A stretch of 64,000 nucleotides of DNA from Verrucomicrobiales bacterium (GTDB lineage Bacteria; Verrucomicrobiota; Verrucomicrobiia; Verrucomicrobiales; V1-33): contig CANHIJ010000002.1 of assembly GCA_947460575.1 (NCBI GenBank), positions 1-64,000 of the forward strand. Reading direction: 5' to 3'. Positions within the stretch are counted from its first letter, which is position 1, and every line of letters starts with the position of its first letter. Shown here piece by piece: positions 46,827-55,681 of this stretch. The translations under genes and the position numbers were made by a program. The notes under the pieces were generated by a model. It did not search any database. It was not told the DNA's origin and was given only the letters and a program-made list of their open reading frames with translations.

Positions 46827-48479
46827 GTGTATTCCAACGAAGACCACTTGCTCATCCTCTTGCAGGACGCCGGCTACATCACGCCGGACAACATCGTCCA
46901 AGCTAGCGCCGCCAAACGCGGTACCCAGACCACCATCGACTTCCTGGTCGAAAATAAACGCGTCTCCGAAGAGGTCGTGGCTCAAACCATGTCCGTCGAC
47001 GCTGGCATGGAATTCGTCGACCTCGGCGGCTTCGTCCCCGACCCCTTCGTCCTCGAACAGGTCAGCCCCGAAATCGCCGCCAAATACAACGTCATCCCCG
47101 TCGGCCTCGACAACGGCCGCCTCATCCTCGCCGTCGCCGACCCCATGGACTTCGAGGCCATGGACAGCCTCCCCCACCTCCTTTCCACCTACCCCCTCGA
47201 TTTCTACTGCGCTCAGAAATCCCAGATCGAATCCTTCATCACCGACGTCTACGGCGTCGAGAAGGAAAAGGAAATCGCCACCATGGCGGGCGAAGAGGCC
47301 AGCGACGACGACGCCCCCATCATCCGCCTGGTGATGGAAATGCTCACGGAAGCCGTCAACAATCGCGCCTCGGACATCCATGTCGAGCCCATGGAAAAAC
47401 GCCTTCGCGTCCGCTACCGCATCGACGGCGTCCTCCAGGAAGTCGCTTCCCACCCGAAGCACCTCCACGCCCCCATGCTCGCCCGCATCAAGATCATGAC
47501 CGGCGCCATGTCCATCGACGAGCGCCGCGTTCCCCAAGACGGCCGCATCCAAACCAAGGTCGGCAATAAAAACATCGACCTCCGCGTCTCCACCGTCCCC
47601 ACCAGCCATGGCGAAAGCGTCGTCATGCGTATTCTCGACCGCAGCAGCATCCTCCTCGGCCTCTCCGACCTCGGATTCTACAGCGACGACCTCAACAATT
47701 TTAACGAGCTCCTCGCCCTCCCCGACGGCATCATTCTCGTTACCGGCCCCACCGGTTCCGGGAAAACCACCACCCTCTACGCCTGTCTCAATACGGTCAA
47801 TCGCCCCGACCGCAAGATCATCACCGTCGAAGACCCCGTCGAATACACCCTCTCGGGCATCAACCAGGTCCCCGTCCGCGAAGACGTCGGCATGAGCTTC
47901 GCCTCGGCCCTCCGCTCCATGCTCCGCCAAGCCCCCAACATCATCATGATCGGGGAAATTCGCGACCCCGAGACCGCCCAAATCGCCATCAACGCCGCCC
48001 TCACCGGCCACTTGGTCCTCTCGACCCTCCACACCAACGACGCCCCCGGCGCCGTGGCTCGTATGACCAACCTCCAGGTCAAACCCTTCCTCATCGCCAC
48101 CGCCGTCCGCGCCATGATGGCCCAGCGCCTCGTCCGCAAGCTCTGCCCCGATTGCAAACAACCCGGCGAACTCACCGACAAGGAAATGCGCGCCCTCGGC
48201 CTCGACGCCAACCGCCTCTCCGAAGCCAAAATCATGGTCCCCGTCGGCTGCGGCAAATGCCGCACCACCGGCTATCGCGGCCGCATGTGTATCGTCGAGA
48301 TCTTTAAGGTCGACGACCAAGTCCGCCACATGATCAACGAGCAGATCTCCACTCCCCAACTCCGCCGCCGCGCCCGCGAGCTCGGCATGCGCACCCTCCG
48401 GGAAGACGCCATCCGCAAGGTCCTCAACGGCATGACCACCGCCGCCGAGGCCATCGAAAGCACCATGGCCGACAGCTAA
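46827..48479 (+). CDS. Type IV pilus / type II secretion assembly ATPase (first PilB/GspE)
   Basis: A 550-residue hexameric ATPase that powers pilus or pseudopilus extension. A GspE N-terminal domain (about 1-150) precedes the motor domain with Walker A GPTGSGKTT (307-315), Asp box EDPVEY (335-340), Walker B IIMIGEIRD (372-380) and His box GHLVLSTLHTNDAPGA. A zinc-binding set lies at Cys440, Cys443, Cys475 and Cys478. These are all extension-ATPase features; a PilT would lack the N-terminal domain and cysteines. The start is GTG with a strong ribosome binding site. The second PilB gene follows after 40 bp, sharing an exact 58-bp tract. Confidence 0.93.
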   Translation: MYSNEDHLLILLQDAGYITPDNIVQASAAKRGTQTTIDFLVENKRVSEEVVAQTMSVDAGMEFVDLGGFVPDPFVLEQVSPEIAAKYNVIPVGLDNGRLILAVADPMDFEAMDSLPHLLSTYPLDFYCAQKSQIESFITDVYGVEKEKEIATMAGEEASDDDAPIIRLVMEMLTEAVNNRASDIHVEPMEKRLRVRYRIDGVLQEVASHPKHLHAPMLARIKIMTGAMSIDERRVPQDGRIQTKVGNKNIDLRVSTVPTSHGESVVMRILDRSSILLGLSDLGFYSDDLNNFNELLALPDGIILVTGPTGSGKTTTLYACLNTVNRPDRKIITVEDPVEYTLSGINQVPVREDVGMSFASALRSMLRQAPNIIMIGEIRDPETAQIAINAALTGHLVLSTLHTNDAPGAVARMTNLQVKPFLIATAVRAMMAQRLVRKLCPDCKQPGELTDKEMRALGLDANRLSEAKIMVPVGCGKCRTTGYRGRMCIVEIFKVDDQVRHMINEQISTPQLRRRARELGMRTLREDAIRKVLNGMTTAAEAIESTMADS

Positions 48480-48519
48480 AAAAGCCCCCTTCCCCCACCT
48501 TCCCAACTTTCCCTCCGCC

Positions 48520-50184
48520 ATGAATCCCCAATTCGTCCTGGATCTCTTCCAGTCGCGCTCCCTGCTCGATGGCCTGCAGGCCGCCGAACTCCTCGAAGAA
48601 GTCAGCTCCTCCGGCAAGGACATTAAACGACTCCTCACCGACTACGGCTACATCGAAAGCGAAGCCGATGTCTACCGCCTCATCGCCGAAGACCTCGGCG
48701 CTGAATACGTCGACCTCCGCCGCTACGACCCCCCGCGCGCCCTCCTCGACCTCGTCCCCGCCGCCGCCGCTCGCATGCACGGCGCCATCCCCGTCAATTT
48801 TGACGAACAAGGCCTCCACGTCGCTCTCCTCGACCCCCTCAACCCCCAAAACGCCGAAGACCTTCGCTTCGCCCTCGGCAAAAATATCATCGTCGTCGTC
48901 GCCGACACCGACCGCGTCGAGGAACTCATCAACACGTCCTACGCCGCCGAAGCCGAAGGCATGGATGATATCCTCGCCGGCATCAACATCGACCCCAAAG
49001 CCGGTGCCGTCGCCGAAGCCGAAGTCAACGCCGCTCCCATCGTCCGCTACGTCGACCTCGTCCTCTTCCAGGCCGTCAAACAAAAAGCCTCCGACATCCA
49101 CTTCGAACCCTTCGAAAACGATTTCAAGATCCGCTACCGCGTCGACGGAGCCCTCCTCGAAATGGCTCCCCCCCCCGCCCACCTCGGGCCGGTCATCACC
49201 TCCCGCATCAAGGTCATGGCCAACCTCAACATCGCCGAGCGCCGCATCCCCCAAGATGGCCGCCTCATGAAAACCATCGGCGGCCGCGGCATCGACATGC
49301 GCGTCTCCACTCTCCCCACCATCCACGGCGAATCCGTGGTGCTTCGCGTGCTCGACCGCTCCAGCGTCAACCTCGACCTGGAAAACCTTGGCTTCGAACC
49401 TAAGCTTTACGACTATATCATCGATACGGTCAATAAACCGAACGGCATCTTCATCGTCACCGGGCCCACCGGTGCCGGCAAGACCACGACCCTCTACGCC
49501 GCCATCAAGAAGGTCAATCAGGTCGACTCCAAACTCCTCACCGTCGAAGACCCTGTCGAATACGAAATCGACGGCATCCAACAAGTCCCCGTCAACGACG
49601 CCATCGGCGTCACCTTCCAGCGCGTCCTTCGCGCTTTCCTCCGCCAAGACCCCGACCGCATCATGGTCGGAGAAATGCGCGACGTGGAAACCGCCACCAT
49701 CGCCATCCAAGCCTCCCTCACCGGCCACTTGGTCCTCTCGACCCTCCACACCAACGACGCCCCCGGCGCCGTCACCCGCCTCATCGACATGGGCTGCGAA
49801 CCCTTCCTCGTCGCCGCCACGCTCGAAGCCGTCCTCGCCCAGCGCCTCGTCCGCACCATCTGCAAATCCTGCCGCGTTCCCTACGAGCCCAACGAGTCCA
49901 TCCTCACCCAACTCGGCCTCTCCGCCCACGAAATCGGCGACAAACAGTTTTACACCGGCCGCGGCTGCGAAGACTGCGGCAACAGTGGCTACCGCGGCCG
50001 CCGCGGCCTCTACGAGCTCCTCGACATGAACGATACCCTCCGCGACATGGTCATCGAAAAAGCCCCTTCCATCGTCCTCAAACAAAAGGCGGTCGAACTC
50101 GGCATGACCACCCTCCGCGACTACGGCCTCAATTGCATCTACGAGGGCAGCACCACCATCGAAGAAGTCCTCAAGTACACCTAA
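48520..50184 (+). CDS. Type IV pilus / type II secretion assembly ATPase (second PilB/GspE)
   Basis: A 554-residue paralogue of the preceding ATPase with the same architecture: an N-terminal GspE domain, Walker A GPTGAGKTT (315-323), EDPVEY, Walker B RIMVGEMRD, a His-box segment and a C-x2-C pair of zinc sites (CKSC and CEDC). The overall sequence has diverged widely from the first copy, so the duplication is old. The exception is an exact 58-bp tract (49715-49772) over the His box. The two may form mixed hexamers or serve different pseudopili. The platform protein gene pilC follows after 115 bp, which includes a possible promoter region. Confidence 0.92.
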   Translation: MNPQFVLDLFQSRSLLDGLQAAELLEEVSSSGKDIKRLLTDYGYIESEADVYRLIAEDLGAEYVDLRRYDPPRALLDLVPAAAARMHGAIPVNFDEQGLHVALLDPLNPQNAEDLRFALGKNIIVVVADTDRVEELINTSYAAEAEGMDDILAGINIDPKAGAVAEAEVNAAPIVRYVDLVLFQAVKQKASDIHFEPFENDFKIRYRVDGALLEMAPPPAHLGPVITSRIKVMANLNIAERRIPQDGRLMKTIGGRGIDMRVSTLPTIHGESVVLRVLDRSSVNLDLENLGFEPKLYDYIIDTVNKPNGIFIVTGPTGAGKTTTLYAAIKKVNQVDSKLLTVEDPVEYEIDGIQQVPVNDAIGVTFQRVLRAFLRQDPDRIMVGEMRDVETATIAIQASLTGHLVLSTLHTNDAPGAVTRLIDMGCEPFLVAATLEAVLAQRLVRTICKSCRVPYEPNESILTQLGLSAHEIGDKQFYTGRGCEDCGNSGYRGRRGLYELLDMNDTLRDMVIEKAPSIVLKQKAVELGMTTLRDYGLNCIYEGSTTIEEVLKYT

Positions 50185-50299
50185 GCCCCGAGGCCTCCCT
50201 CTCACACTCTTCCCATTTCTTCCGGCAGCCGCGGTTTTCCCAATGACAAATCTCCAGGCTTCCGATATTTCCCTTCTCTAATCTTTTTTCCAAGACCAC

Positions 50300-51565
50300 A
50301 TGGCCAAGTTTGAATACATCGCATTGAACGCCAAAGGCGAGGAAACCGCCGGCACTGTCGACGCTGGCAACCGCGACGACGCCTCCGCTAAACTCAAGGG
50401 CATGGGCCTCTTCCCCACCCAGGTCGCCCCCGAGGGCCAACTCACCGCCGCCGTCAAACAAAAGGCCAAAGCCGCCAAAAAGCGCCAGGCCAAGGCCCCC
50501 AAAAAAGTCACCGGCTCGATCAAAGGTAAAAGCCTCATGATCTTTACCCGCCAGCTGGCCACCCTCATCGACTCCGGCCTCCCCCTCCTCCGCGGCCTCA
50601 CCGTGCTCGGCAATCAGGAACCCAATCCAATCCTCAAAAGCACCGTCAATAGCCTCGCCGACTCCGTCCAAACCGGCTCCACTTTCTCCGAAAGCCTCGC
50701 CCAACACCCCAAGATCTTTAACAAGCTCTACGTCAATATGGTCAAGGCCGGTGAACTCGGCGGCGTGCTCGAACTCGTCCTCAACCGCCTCGCCGAATAC
50801 CAGGAAAAAGCCCAAAAGCTCAAGAACAAGATCGTCTCCGCCATGACCTACCCGGTCATCGTGGTCCTCATCGCGGTCGGCATCGTCATTTTCCTCCTCA
50901 CCTACATCGTCCCCAAGTTCACCGCCATCTTCGAAAGCATGGTCGAAGGCGGCGCCGACTCGATGCCCGTCCTCACCAAAACCGTTATCGCCGCCAGCGA
51001 TTTCCTCCAGCACAACATCCTCATCATCTTCGGCGCCATCGCCCTCGGCATCTTCGGAGGTAAAGCCTATATCGCCACCAAGGGCGGCCGCCGCACCGTG
51101 GACAAACTCGTCCTCAAACTCCCCCTCTTCGGCCCCGTCCTCCTCAAGAGCGCCGTCGCCCGCTTCACCCGCACCCTCGGCACCCTCGTCACCTCCGGCG
51201 TCCCCATCCTCCAGGCCCTCAATATCACCCGCGATACCGCCGGTAATAATACCGTCTCCGAAGCCATCATGCGCGTCCACGACGCTGTCAAAGAAGGCGA
51301 ATCCATGGTCGCCCCCCTCAACGCTTCCAAAATCTTCCCCGCCATGGTCATCAGCATGATCGAAGTCGGCGAGGAAACCGGCCAACTCCCCGAAATGCTT
51401 CTCAAAATCGCCGACGTCTACGACGACGAAGTCGACAATTCAGTCACCGCGCTCACTTCCCTCCTGGAACCGATCATGATCGTGGTCCTCGCCGTGATCG
51501 TCGCCGTCATCGTGCTCGCTCTCTTCCAGCCCCTCATCACCGTCGTCACCAAGTTCCAAGGCTAA
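50300..51565 (+). CDS. Pilus / type II secretion inner membrane platform protein PilC/GspF
   Basis: A 421-residue polytopic platform protein that couples the ATPase to the growing pilus. Two repeated GspF domains are visible: the first opens with IFTRQLATLIDSGLPLLRGL (about 75-94), the second with RFTRTLGTLVTSGVPILQAL. Transmembrane segments lie near 190-215, 240-255 and the C terminus (IMIVVLAVIVAVIVLALF). The first 65 residues contain a short beta domain and a Lys/Ala-rich linker. The frame is intact and the length normal. The pseudopilin gene follows 18 bp later. Confidence 0.94.
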   Translation: MAKFEYIALNAKGEETAGTVDAGNRDDASAKLKGMGLFPTQVAPEGQLTAAVKQKAKAAKKRQAKAPKKVTGSIKGKSLMIFTRQLATLIDSGLPLLRGLTVLGNQEPNPILKSTVNSLADSVQTGSTFSESLAQHPKIFNKLYVNMVKAGELGGVLELVLNRLAEYQEKAQKLKNKIVSAMTYPVIVVLIAVGIVIFLLTYIVPKFTAIFESMVEGGADSMPVLTKTVIAASDFLQHNILIIFGAIALGIFGGKAYIATKGGRRTVDKLVLKLPLFGPVLLKSAVARFTRTLGTLVTSGVPILQALNITRDTAGNNTVSEAIMRVHDAVKEGESMVAPLNASKIFPAMVISMIEVGEETGQLPEMLLKIADVYDDEVDNSVTALTSLLEPIMIVVLAVIVAVIVLALFQPLITVVTKFQG

Positions 51566-51583
51566 TCCCCCCCACATCCCCCC

Positions 51584-52234
51584 ATGCAAACCCGGCCCCT
51601 CCGCGCCCATCCCAAGGGCTTCACCCTGATCGAGGTCATGACCGTGATCACGATCATCGGGATGCTCGCCGCCCTCAGCTTCGGAGGCTTCAAACTAGCC
51701 AACGATAAGTCCGCCAAGAAAAATACCATCTCCCGCATCGCGGGCCTCCAACTCGGCCTCGAAAGCTACAAAACCGACAACGGCGAGTACCCCGAAGCCC
51801 TTGGCCAAGAGGACACCACTACCGTCAAGGACGTCAGCTACAACGTCGGTGGCGCCCGCATGCTCTATCAAGTCATGACCGGCGACGGCGACACCGCCAT
51901 CAAGGGCGGCGGCACCGCCTCCAACGGCACCCTCGGGTCCTCCGGGCGCATCTATTGGGAAGAAGTCACTCCCCCCACCCAAAAAGAAATCGAAGCCAAA
52001 AAGCGCAAGCCCATGGTCGAAATGCACGAGGATGGCACCTACTTCATGATCGATGGCTGGCGCAAACCCTTCCAGTACGTCAAGGCCCTCAAGGACCGCA
52101 ACAAGCGCATCTCCAACGAAGACCTTGTCCACTCCAACGGCGACTACGAAATCTGGTCCTACGGCAAACTCGACGCCCCCTCGGAAGAACCCGAGGCCCA
52201 AAAAGAGTGGATCACCAGCTGGGGAACGGACTAA
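51584..52234 (+). CDS. Type II secretion pseudopilin, GspG-like
   Basis: A 216-residue prepilin. Residues KGFTLIEVMTVITIIGMLAA (about 11-30) form the type III signal peptide: cleavage is after Gly12, with Phe1 and Glu5 of the mature form in place, then a hydrophobic helix. The C-terminal domain has a GspG-like layout (LESYKTDNGEYP near the middle, DGWRKPFQYV and NGDYEIWSYG later), though an insert and a longer tail make it larger than standard GspG. No prepilin peptidase gene is in the window. The stop is immediately followed by the ATG of the GT39-like gene. Confidence 0.9.
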   Translation: MQTRPLRAHPKGFTLIEVMTVITIIGMLAALSFGGFKLANDKSAKKNTISRIAGLQLGLESYKTDNGEYPEALGQEDTTTVKDVSYNVGGARMLYQVMTGDGDTAIKGGGTASNGTLGSSGRIYWEEVTPPTQKEIEAKKRKPMVEMHEDGTYFMIDGWRKPFQYVKALKDRNKRISNEDLVHSNGDYEIWSYGKLDAPSEEPEAQKEWITSWGTD

Positions 52235-54169
52235 ATGCTCGCCCGCTTTCAGGCGCGCTGGATCCCCTTCCGCAATAGCCGCGACCCCGCCAGCCTCGCC
52301 GTCCTCGGCGCCCTCGCTCTCGCCTCAGGGCTCCTCGCCCTTTTCCTCGTCCTCGGCCCCAAGCCCTGGGAGCCCTCCCTCCTCAAGCGCCTCGCCGCCG
52401 GAAAACCCCTCAAGCTCGACCACTTTATCCAAATCGGCCTGTGGTGGGGCGCCCTCGCTTCCTTCGGCGCCTCGCTCCTGGCCCTGGCCACCGCCCGATG
52501 GTGGTCCCCGCCCCTCGCCCCGCTCTTCCCCGACCCCACCCCGCCCTCCTCGCGGGCCGCCCGCTGGACGCTCCTCTTCGCCTTCGCCGCCATGCTCCTC
52601 GCCGCCTGGCCCAGGCTGGCGCGCCTCGACCACAGCCTCTGGAATGACGAGGAATACCACGTCCGCACCTACGCTTGGGGTTCCTATTCCCCCGTCCCAG
52701 ACGGTTCCCTCGCCTTCCAACCCATCTCCTGGAAGGAAGCCATCTTCGAAAATGAAAAGGGCAACCATCACCTCTGGGCCTCCGTCGAATCCCGCCTCGG
52801 CCACGCCCTCAGCGGTCACGACTGGAGCCCCCAAAGCACATTCTCAGAAGTAGGCTTCCGCCTCTTCCCCTGCGCCAGCGGCATTCTCACCGTAGGGCTC
52901 CTCGTCCTCCTCGGCGCCGCCCTCGGCAGCGCCCGCGTCGGCCTCGCCGCCGGACTCATCCTCGCCCTCCACCCCTGGCATGTCCGCTGGAGCGTAGAAG
53001 CCCGCGGCTATTCCACCATGCTCCTGGCCATCACCGCCAGCCTCTTCTGCCTCGTCCGCGCCTTCCAAACCAACCGCTGGCGCTGGTGGCTCGGCTACGC
53101 CGCCGCGCAATCCCTCTTCCTCCTCTCCTTCGCCGGCAGCGTCTACCTAGCCGGCGCTCAAAACCTGGTCGCCCTGGCCCTCATCTTCACCAACCCCGCC
53201 CCGTTCGCCCTCCGCCGCGGCTCCGCCGCCCGCCTTATCGCCGCGGGCATCCTCTCCTTCATCCCGACCGCCCTCCTCCTCGGCCCCCACCTTCCGCAAA
53301 TCGCCGCCTACCTCCAGTCGGCCCACGACTACGCCCCCATCGACGCCAGTTGGTTCGCCGACCTCTGGGCCCACCTCGTCACCGGCCTCCGCCCCACCGC
53401 CGACCCCCCAGGTTCCAGCCAAGGCATCGCCCTCGCCGACCTCCTCGCCGCCGCCCCCTGGAAACGCGCCTTCGTCTTCGGCCTCATCCCCCTCCTCACC
53501 GCCCTCGGCTTGATCGCCCTCCTCCGCCAAGACTGGCGCACCCGCCTCGTCGCCGCCTCCCTCGTCCTCGCCGCCCTCCTCGCCCTCGCCCACAACGCGC
53601 TCTCCGGCACCGCCTTCCTCACCTGGTACCTCCTCTACCTCCTCCCCGCCTTCGCCCTCAGCCTCGTCTGGGGCTCCCTCGCCCTCGCCAAGGCCCTGCC
53701 CCGCTCCCCCTCGTCCCTCCCCCTCCTCGCCGCCCTCCTCTACTGCCTCCTCACCGCCCCCGCCCTGGCCCGCATCATCAACGTCCCCCGCCAGCCCATC
53801 CGCGAAGCCATCGCCGCCATGCGCGGCCGCGCCCCGGCCCTCCAGCCCGCTGACGACCCCGTCCTCACCGCCTCCTTCGGCGGCGGCGCCCGCCAAATGC
53901 TCTCCTACGACCCCCGCCTCCGCATCCTCAAAACCACCGCGGATTTAGAAAATCTCACCCAACTCGCCCTCACCTCCCACCGCCCCCTCTGCCTCTGCCT
54001 CCGCGGCCTCGAATCCCTCGCCGTAGAATGCCCCGAACTCTGCGCCGCCCTCGCCAGCGACCCCCGCTGGCAACCCCTCCCCCCCGTCCTCGGCATGGAG
54101 GCCATGCTCAGCTACCACCTCTACCGCTTCGCCCCCGACGCCATCCCCAAGATCAGCCTCCAACCCTGA
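52235..54169 (+). CDS. GT39-like membrane glycosyltransferase
   Basis: A 644-residue polytopic membrane protein related to the ArnT/PMT (GT-C) family, which transfers sugars from polyprenyl-phosphate donors to proteins or lipids outside the cytoplasm. The first periplasmic loop contains SLWNDEEYHVRTYAW, with the acidic pair expected for GT39 catalysis. At least ten hydrophobic segments follow, and the last 120 residues form a soluble domain. The start codon directly follows the pseudopilin stop (TAA-ATG), which suggests coupling and raises the possibility that it glycosylates the pilin or another surface protein. That role is inference from position only. Confidence 0.75.
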   Translation: MLARFQARWIPFRNSRDPASLAVLGALALASGLLALFLVLGPKPWEPSLLKRLAAGKPLKLDHFIQIGLWWGALASFGASLLALATARWWSPPLAPLFPDPTPPSSRAARWTLLFAFAAMLLAAWPRLARLDHSLWNDEEYHVRTYAWGSYSPVPDGSLAFQPISWKEAIFENEKGNHHLWASVESRLGHALSGHDWSPQSTFSEVGFRLFPCASGILTVGLLVLLGAALGSARVGLAAGLILALHPWHVRWSVEARGYSTMLLAITASLFCLVRAFQTNRWRWWLGYAAAQSLFLLSFAGSVYLAGAQNLVALALIFTNPAPFALRRGSAARLIAAGILSFIPTALLLGPHLPQIAAYLQSAHDYAPIDASWFADLWAHLVTGLRPTADPPGSSQGIALADLLAAAPWKRAFVFGLIPLLTALGLIALLRQDWRTRLVAASLVLAALLALAHNALSGTAFLTWYLLYLLPAFALSLVWGSLALAKALPRSPSSLPLLAALLYCLLTAPALARIINVPRQPIREAIAAMRGRAPALQPADDPVLTASFGGGARQMLSYDPRLRILKTTADLENLTQLALTSHRPLCLCLRGLESLAVECPELCAALASDPRWQPLPPVLGMEAMLSYHLYRFAPDAIPKISLQP

Positions 54170-54173
54170 TCCC

Positions 54174-54713
54174 ATGCCCGAAAAATCCGCCCTCCGCCGC
54201 CACTTCCGCCACGCCCTCGCCGCCCTCCCCCTCGACTCCAAAATCCAGGCCTCCGCCAACCTCCGCCTCCAACTCCAAGCCTGGCCCCCCTTCCAACGCG
54301 CCCGCTTCATCGCCCTCTTCCACCCCACCCCCACCGAACCCGACCTCCTCCCCCTCCTCCTCCTCCCCGGCAAATCCTTCCTCTTCCCCCGCTGCCAACC
54401 CCAGCGCGCCCTCTCCTGGCACCCCCCAGACCACCTCCCTCACTGGAAACCCAACTCCTTCGGCATCATCGAGCCCGACCCCCACCTCAGCCCCGCCCTC
54501 TCCCCAGACTCCCTCGACCTCGTCCTCGTCCCCGGCCTCGCCTTCACCCCCACCGGACACCGCCTCGGCCACGGCGCCGGCTACTACGACCGCTTTCTCG
54601 CCTCCCTGCCCCCCACTCTCCCCACCGTCGGCCTCTGCTTCCACTGCCAACTCCAGCCCCATCTCCCCACCCACCCCCACGACATCCCCGTCCACCACCT
54701 CTTCCACGCCTAA
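54174..54713 (+). CDS. 5-formyltetrahydrofolate cyclo-ligase
   Basis: A 179-residue enzyme that converts 5-formyltetrahydrofolate to 5,10-methenyltetrahydrofolate with ATP. The C-terminal signature LVLVPGLAFTPTGHRLGHG, then GYYDRFL, gives the ATP- and substrate-binding loop, and the N-terminal region starts with the usual helical KSALRRHFR. Length is typical. It starts four bases after the GT39-like gene stop, so it probably shares its transcript although the function is metabolic. A promoter of its own is not apparent. Confidence 0.92.
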   Translation: MPEKSALRRHFRHALAALPLDSKIQASANLRLQLQAWPPFQRARFIALFHPTPTEPDLLPLLLLPGKSFLFPRCQPQRALSWHPPDHLPHWKPNSFGIIEPDPHLSPALSPDSLDLVLVPGLAFTPTGHRLGHGAGYYDRFLASLPPTLPTVGLCFHCQLQPHLPTHPHDIPVHHLFHA

Positions 54714-54743
54714 TCCCCCTCCCTTTTCTTCCCAACCACACCC

Positions 54744-55586
54744 ATGAAAACCACCCGCCTCCTCCCCCTCCTCGCCCTCGCCCTCACCGCCAGCCTCCTC
54801 GCCACCCCCATCCCGGAAAACCTCCGCCAAAACGGCTGGTTCGTCGGCTCCCAAGCTTACACCTTCAAAGAATTCTCCGCCTTCGAAGCCATCGCCAAAA
54901 CCAAGGAAGCCGGCGGCAACATGATCGAATTCTACCCCGGCCAAACCCTCAAGCCAGGCTCCCCAGACAAAGTCGGCCACACCATGTCCCCCGCCGCCAT
55001 GGCCGAACTCCAAGCCGAATGCACCCGCCAAGGCGTCCGCCCCGTCAACTACGGCGTCGTCGGCGCCAACAACGCCGACGAAGTCAATGCCATCATGGCC
55101 TTCGCCAAAAAAATGGACCTCTACGCCGTCTGCACCGAATCCACCGAACAGGTCGCCGCCTGGGAAGCCGCCGCCAAACAATACGACATCAAAGTCGCCT
55201 TCCACGAACACGGCGGCTCCATGAGCAATCCCAAATACAAGGTCTGGAATCCCCTCTACATCCTCGGCGTCGTCGAAAGCCGCGACCCCCGCGTCGGCGC
55301 CTGCGCCGACCTCGGCCACTGGTGCACCTCTAACCTCAAACCCGTCGAGTGCCTCCGCATCCTCAACGGCCACATCATCAGCGTCCACCTCAAGGACAAA
55401 GCCTCCAACGGCGAAGCCCCCGTCGTCGTCGCCGGTAAGGGCGTCGTCGACGTCGCCGCCTGCCTCGACGAACTCAAAAAACAAAAGTTCGCCGGACACA
55501 TCTCTATCGAACACGAAAACGATTGGAACGACAGCGTCCCCCAAGTCCGCGCCAGCATCGACTTCGTCAAAGCCCACGGCAAATAA
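54744..55586 (+). CDS. Exported sugar phosphate isomerase/epimerase-like TIM-barrel protein
   Basis: A 280-residue protein with an N-terminal signal peptide (KTTRLLPLLALALTASLLA) and a xylose-isomerase-like TIM barrel. Candidate metal or substrate residues lie in NMIEFYPGQ, FHEHGGS, ADLGHWC and HLKDK, which match the acidic and histidine positions of the AP_endonuc_2 family. Exported members are common in Verrucomicrobiota and Planctomycetota and are thought to act on sugars or polyols. It follows the folate gene by 30 bp, and a terminator lies 25 bp after it, so it closes this long plus-strand run. Confidence 0.85.
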   Translation: MKTTRLLPLLALALTASLLATPIPENLRQNGWFVGSQAYTFKEFSAFEAIAKTKEAGGNMIEFYPGQTLKPGSPDKVGHTMSPAAMAELQAECTRQGVRPVNYGVVGANNADEVNAIMAFAKKMDLYAVCTESTEQVAAWEAAAKQYDIKVAFHEHGGSMSNPKYKVWNPLYILGVVESRDPRVGACADLGHWCTSNLKPVECLRILNGHIISVHLKDKASNGEAPVVVAGKGVVDVAACLDELKKQKFAGHISIEHENDWNDSVPQVRASIDFVKAHGK

Positions 55587-55611
55587 CCCCCCTCGCCACT
55601 CCCCCTAACTC

Positions 55612-55656
55612 ACGGCCGGACGGCCTCCCCAGCGGAGGCCTCCGGCCGTTTCCTTT
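55612..55656 (+). terminator. Rho-independent terminator
   Basis: ACGGCCGGA (55612-55620) pairs with TCCGGCCGT (55641-55649), and the inner arms GGCCTCC and GGAGGCC extend the stem around a short loop. A T-rich tail (TTTCCTTTTT) follows. It lies just after the TIM-barrel gene and before the convergent DUF1501 gene. Confidence 0.88.
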
Positions 55657-55681
55657 TTATAACATAAATTTTCAGAGCAAA

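Noticed and set aside
48520-50184. Reading the second ATPase as a PilT retraction ATPase
   Set aside because: It has the long N-terminal GspE domain and cysteine pairs of extension ATPases, which PilT lacks.
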